Origin: Phenylobacterium sp.
GTDB taxonomy: Bacteria > Pseudomonadota > Alphaproteobacteria > Caulobacterales > Caulobacteraceae
DNA length: 8,539 bases
NCBI GenBank assembly: GCA_028291285.1
Contig: JAQGIJ010000499.1
Location: forward strand, 1 to 8,539
Direction: 5' to 3'
Made by a program: the position numbers and the translations under genes. Below, in pieces: positions 5,925 through 8,539 of this stretch. Positions within the stretch are counted from its first letter, which is position 1. The number at the start of each line of letters is the position of its first letter. The notes beneath the pieces were generated by a model that ran no database searches, had not been told where the DNA came from, and saw only the letters and a program-made list of their open reading frames with translations.

Positions 5925-6609
5925 GTCGTTCCTCCGGGGACGCGAATTCTTGTTCGAGGATGGTGCGGATGTGCCGGACGTGCCGCCGGGCGGCGCGTTC
6001 GGCGCGCGTGGCCTCGCCGGCCAGCACCGCCTCGCCGATGGCTTGGAAATCGGCCTGAAGCCGCCGGTGCACGCGGGTGAAGTTGTACTGGGCGCGCAGC
6101 ACGTGGACGTGGATCGTCGCCAGGATGCGCTGCAGCTCGTCGTTGCGGCCGGTCCGAAGCAGGGCGCCGTAGAAGCTGCCGCGGGCCTTCAGGAACGGCC
6201 GGTCGTCGTCCATGGCCGCCGCGGCGGAGAGCCGGTCCAGCGCCTGGCGCATCTGCGCCGCGGCGCCCGGGGCGCCGATCTCGCGGGCGGCCGAGCGGGC
6301 GGCCAGCCCCAGCAGCAGCTCGGTGAGCTCCAGCGTCCGGAGCGCCTGATCGGGTGAGACTTCGCGGACGGTCGCGCCGCGGTGGCGGTTGAGCTCGACC
6401 ACGCCGTGCGAGGCCAGCTGCTGCAGCGCCTCGCGGACGGCGTTGCGGCCGACGCCGAAGCGCAGGCAGAGGTCGGCTTCCACCAGCCGCTGGCCCGGCG
6501 CGAGGCGGCCCTCGTCGAGAGCTGCGAGCACGCCGTCGGCGACCTGGCGTGACGCGCTGACGGCCGGCCGTGGCTCGGCTGAAACTTGCTGTGCGACGCG
6601 GGCGTCCAT
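5917..6609 (-). CDS. GntR-family transcriptional regulator, FCD (FadR) subfamily
   Basis: From the ATG at 6609 the protein has 230 residues, normal for FCD regulators. The winged helix-turn-helix covers about 20-84: ADGVLAALDEGRLAPGQRLVEADLCLRFG, then the recognition-helix pattern VGRNAVREALQQLASHGVVEL and the wing RHRGATVREV. The helical FCD effector domain runs from about 88 to 222. The usual FCD metal ligands (Asp-x3-His, His, His) map to Arg143, Tyr147, Phe188 and His210, so the metal site looks dismantled. An open frame extends upstream to 6756 but would run through the palindromic operator and has no family resemblance; the ATG is preferred although its Shine-Dalgarno is weak. It is first in the operon and divergent from the dehydrogenase genes. 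It is probably an autorepressor controlling both directions through the site at 6638-6662, released by a pathway acyl compound. Confidence 0.88.
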   Translation of the reverse strand: MDARVAQQVSAEPRPAVSASRQVADGVLAALDEGRLAPGQRLVEADLCLRFGVGRNAVREALQQLASHGVVELNRHRGATVREVSPDQALRTLELTELLLGLAARSAAREIGAPGAAAQMRQALDRLSAAAAMDDDRPFLKARGSFYGALLRTGRNDELQRILATIHVHVLRAQYNFTRVHRRLQADFQAIGEAVLAGEATRAERAARRHVRHIRTILEQEFASPEERHG

Positions 6610-6637
6610 AGCGCCAGATGCGCCTGACGGGGTGCGA

Positions 6638-6662
6638 CTGTCAACAAGATTGTCGACAATCT
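6638..6662. promoter_or_regulatory. Probable GntR/FCD operator: perfect 16-bp palindrome plus an adjacent near-copy
   Basis: AGATTGTCGACAATCT at 6647-6662 is a perfect palindrome. Its core TTGTCGACAA (6650-6659) fits the TNGTNNACNA pattern known for FadR/FCD regulators. CTGTCAACAA at 6638-6647 fits the same pattern with one mismatch; the two centres are 12 bp apart. A TTGACA -35-like hexamer for the regulator gene lies on the minus strand at 6644-6639, overlapping the near-copy, although its -10 partner is poor. The site is 28 bases from the regulator start and about 80 from the dehydrogenase start, in a position to repress both. Confidence 0.75.
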
Positions 6663-6743
6663 GCGTGCCTCTTGCGCCGGGCGGGTTTGCGGGACAGGAA
6701 GCAGCCACAGGTCGGACGCACGGCCGCGGGACGGGAGCCCAAG

Positions 6744-7895
6744 ATGCTGACCACACTGGCGCGCGCGGAGATCCCGGCGGAGGACGAAGCGCTCCGCGGG
6801 GAGGTGCGCGAATTCCTCGCCGAGCAGATGACCCGGTTTCCGGCGGCGCGCCGGGCGAGGACCTGGATGGGCTACGACGCCGAGTTCAGCCGGGCGCTGG
6901 GCGCCAAGGGCTGGGTCGGCATGAACCTGCCCAAAGCCTATGGCGGCGGCGACCGCGGCTACTTCGCCCGCTTCGTGCTGATCGAGGAGCTGCTGGCGGC
7001 GGGCGCGCCGGTGGCCTTCCACTGGGTGGCCGAGCGCCAGAGCGGGCCGCTGATCCTGCGCTACGGCACCGAGGAGCAGAAGCGGACCATCGTCCCGCGC
7101 ATCTGCCGCGGCGAGGCGTCGTTCTGCATCGGCATGAGCGAGCCCAACTCCGGCTCGGACCTGGCGAGCGTCCGCACCCGCGCCGACCCGACCGACAACG
7201 GCTGGCGGCTGAACGGCAGCAAGATCTGGACGACCTACGGCCACAAGTCCGATTTCATGATCGCGCTCGTCCGCACCAGCGGCAAGCCGGAGGACCGGCA
7301 CGCGGGCCTGTCGCAGCTGCTGATCGACATGAAGACGCCCGGCATCACCGCGCGGCCGATCCGCGACCTGTCCGGCGACGAGCACTTTTCCGAGGTGCAC
7401 TTCAACGACGTCGAGCTGCCGCCGGACGCGCTGCTGGGCGAGGAGGGCCGCGGCTGGGCCCAGGTGAACGCCGAGCTCGCCTTCGAGCGCAGCGGCCCGG
7501 AGCGGGCGCTCTCCAGCGTCCTCTTGGCCGACCTCTGGCTGAAGCTGGTGCGCGCGCGCAACCTGCGCACCGACAGCGAGCGCGAGCTCGCCGGCTGGAT
7601 CCTGACCCAGCTGGCGCCCTTGCGGAACCTGTCGCTGGCGGTCACCGCCATGCTGGCCGGGGGCGAGAGCCCGGTGGTCGAAGCCTCGATGATCAAGGAC
7701 CTGGGCACCGGCTTCGAACAGGCGCTCCCTGCCCTGGTCACCGACTATGTGGCGAGCCTGCAGCCGGGCGAGATCCCCGACGACCTGCTCGCCGCCCTCG
7801 ACTACCTGGCCGGCATGAGCCCCTCCTTCTCCCTGCGCGGCGGCACGCGCGAAATCATCCGCGGGATCATCGCCCGCGGCCTCGGCCTGCGGTGA
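6744..7895 (+). CDS. Acyl-CoA dehydrogenase family protein, full-length subunit
   Basis: The 383-residue flavoprotein has all three acyl-CoA dehydrogenase domains: an N-terminal helical part (about 1-127, with GWVGMNLPKAYGGG), the middle beta-domain (128-235, with FAD/substrate-binding SEPNSGSDLASV at 132-143 and IWTTYGH at 161-167) and the C-terminal helical part ending GGTREIIRGIIARGLGLR. It would oxidise an acyl-CoA to the 2-enoyl-CoA, passing electrons to ETF. The position of the MCAD-type catalytic Glu, just before the final GT, is Gly366. Glu248 in LAFERSGPER is a candidate base, as in isovaleryl-CoA dehydrogenase-type and some heteromeric actinobacterial enzymes. The ATG at 6744 has GGGAG about 6 bases upstream. 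The frame is open back to 6618, but that extension is Cys/Arg-rich and covers the operator region. The companion gene starts 7 bases after the stop, suggesting a two-subunit enzyme. Confidence 0.9.
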   Translation: MLTTLARAEIPAEDEALRGEVREFLAEQMTRFPAARRARTWMGYDAEFSRALGAKGWVGMNLPKAYGGGDRGYFARFVLIEELLAAGAPVAFHWVAERQSGPLILRYGTEEQKRTIVPRICRGEASFCIGMSEPNSGSDLASVRTRADPTDNGWRLNGSKIWTTYGHKSDFMIALVRTSGKPEDRHAGLSQLLIDMKTPGITARPIRDLSGDEHFSEVHFNDVELPPDALLGEEGRGWAQVNAELAFERSGPERALSSVLLADLWLKLVRARNLRTDSERELAGWILTQLAPLRNLSLAVTAMLAGGESPVVEASMIKDLGTGFEQALPALVTDYVASLQPGEIPDDLLAALDYLAGMSPSFSLRGGTREIIRGIIARGLGLR

Positions 7896-7902
7896 TCCTG
7901 CG

Positions 7903-8539
7903 ATGAGCGACGACCTCTTCTCCGAACAGTACGTGCGCCTGCTCGACGGGCTGTCGGCGGGCGATCCCTGGCCGGCGCTGGCCGAGAGCGGCTTCCTCGA
8001 CCTCTTGCGCAGCGAGGCCGAGGGCGGCGCGGGCGTGGGCCTTGAAGAGCTCCTCCCGCTGGCGATCGCCACCGGCCGCCGCGTCGCCGCGCCCGCAGTG
8101 ATCGAGACCATGCTGACCCGCCTGGTCTTGGCCGACGCCAGCGACGTAGCAGATGCGGAGGCGGCGCTCACACAAGGCGGCGTCGATGCCGGCAAGGCCC
8201 GCGCGCTGGCCGCCGCCGCGGCGGCGGCGCAGATGGTCGGCGCGATGGAGCGCGTGCTTGAAATCGTCCTCGACTACGCCAACACCCGGAAGCAGTTCGG
8301 CCGCGAGATCGGCAAGTTCCAGGCGGTGCAGCACCAGATCGCCGTGGCCGCCGAGGAGGTGATGGCCGCGCGCATGGCGGTCCAGCTCGCCTTCACCGGC
8401 GCGCCGCTCGACATTTCGGAGGTGGCGGCCGGGATCGCCAAGGCCCGCGCCGGCCAGGCCGCGCGCCAGGTCGGCCCGATCGGCCACGCCGTGCTGGGCG
8501 CCATCGGCATCAGCCAGGAGCACGAGCTGCACCGCTACA
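7903..8539 (+). CDS. Acyl-CoA dehydrogenase-like companion subunit without an evident middle domain (cut by window edge)
   Basis: From the ATG at 7903, 212 codons are open to the window end; the 3' end is missing. Residues 1-75 resemble an acyl-CoA dehydrogenase N-terminal helical domain (WPALAESGFLDLLRSEAEGGAGVGLEELLPLAIATGRRVAAP in outline). Residues 100-212 match the C-terminal domain: MVGAMERVLEIVLDYANTRKQFGREIG (111-137, with the Arg and Gln-Phe that contact FAD across the dimer), FQAVQHQIA, and AVLGAIGISQEHELHRY near the edge. Only about 25 residues (76-100) lie between, where a normal enzyme has roughly 100 residues of beta-domain, so SEP-x-x-GSDL and the flavin-binding strands are missing. 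An Ala-rich run (101-109) starts the next helix. It probably pairs with the upstream protein in an alpha-beta assembly. There is only a weak Shine-Dalgarno, so translation is probably coupled. Confidence 0.82.
   Translation, partial: MSDDLFSEQYVRLLDGLSAGDPWPALAESGFLDLLRSEAEGGAGVGLEELLPLAIATGRRVAAPAVIETMLTRLVLADASDVADAEAALTQGGVDAGKARALAAAAAAAQMVGAMERVLEIVLDYANTRKQFGREIGKFQAVQHQIAVAAEEVMAARMAVQLAFTGAPLDISEVAAGIAKARAGQAARQVGPIGHAVLGAIGISQEHELHRY

Noticed and set aside
4365..6080. 571-codon plus-strand open frame opposite the amidohydrolase
   Set aside because: It is composition-driven (His/Val/Arg/Gly-rich) and lies antisense to a gene with full family motifs and a strong ribosome binding site.
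6618..6743. 42-residue N-terminal extension of the first acyl-CoA dehydrogenase
   Set aside because: It is Cys/Arg/Gln-rich, overlaps the operator and lacks a good ribosome binding site, whereas the ATG at 6744 has GGGAG and a family-like start.
6610..6756. 49-residue N-terminal extension of the GntR regulator
   Set aside because: The extension is encoded by the operator and promoter region and does not resemble GntR N-termini; the ATG at 6609 gives a normal-length protein.
6189..8195. 668-codon minus-strand open frame spanning the regulator, the operator and both dehydrogenase genes
   Set aside because: It crosses three better-supported features including the palindromic operator, and the peptide has no conserved motifs.
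8205..8232. GCC/GCG run in the second dehydrogenase as a microsatellite or frameshift hotspot
   Set aside because: The run encodes the Ala-rich start of a C-terminal-domain helix and the frame stays open and family-like on both sides.

Overview
The window is GC-rich (well above 60% by eye) and holds eight protein-coding genes packed almost without gaps; two are cut by the window edges. Codon use, the density of acyl-CoA genes and the family variants suggest an alphaproteobacterium, most likely a Caulobacterales-type organism such as Phenylobacterium or Caulobacter. That placement is an inference from protein style, not a database result. I see no tRNA, rRNA, CRISPR array, insertion sequence or phage gene.

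Layout. (1) Positions 1-124, minus strand: the first 41 codons of an alpha/beta hydrolase. (2) Positions 125-294: a divergent promoter region. (3) Positions 295-1356, plus strand: an APH-fold kinase of the ACAD10/ACAD11 N-terminal type. It converges on the next operon, with a GC-rich hairpin between the two stops. (4) Positions 6609 down to 1388, minus strand: a probable five-gene operon in the order FCD-type GntR regulator, D-aminoacylase-like amidohydrolase, zinc-free MDR oxidoreductase, crotonase-fold enzyme and double-hotdog thioesterase. (5) Positions 6610-6743: a second divergent control region with a perfect 16-bp palindrome that fits the FadR/FCD operator pattern, and a near-copy 12 bp away. 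(6) Positions 6744-8539, plus strand: two tandem acyl-CoA dehydrogenase-type genes. The second appears to lack the middle beta-domain and runs off the window.

How the genes may work together. The set looks like a locally regulated catabolic module for an acyl-CoA or amide substrate. The amidohydrolase would open an amide or related bond, the dehydrogenase pair would introduce a double bond, and the crotonase, which lacks both hydratase glutamates, would more likely shift a double bond than add water. The MDR protein would do a hydride transfer, and the thioesterase would release the acid or free CoA. The kinase resembles proteins that phosphorylate 4-hydroxyacyl-CoAs (LvaA, ACAD10/11). No CoA ligase, 3-hydroxyacyl-CoA dehydrogenase or thiolase is present, so this is not an ordinary beta-oxidation operon, and its substrate cannot be read from the sequence. 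The most interesting points are the tandem operator, the dehydrogenase partner without a middle domain, and the loss of textbook catalytic or metal residues in the crotonase, the amidohydrolase and the FCD regulator.
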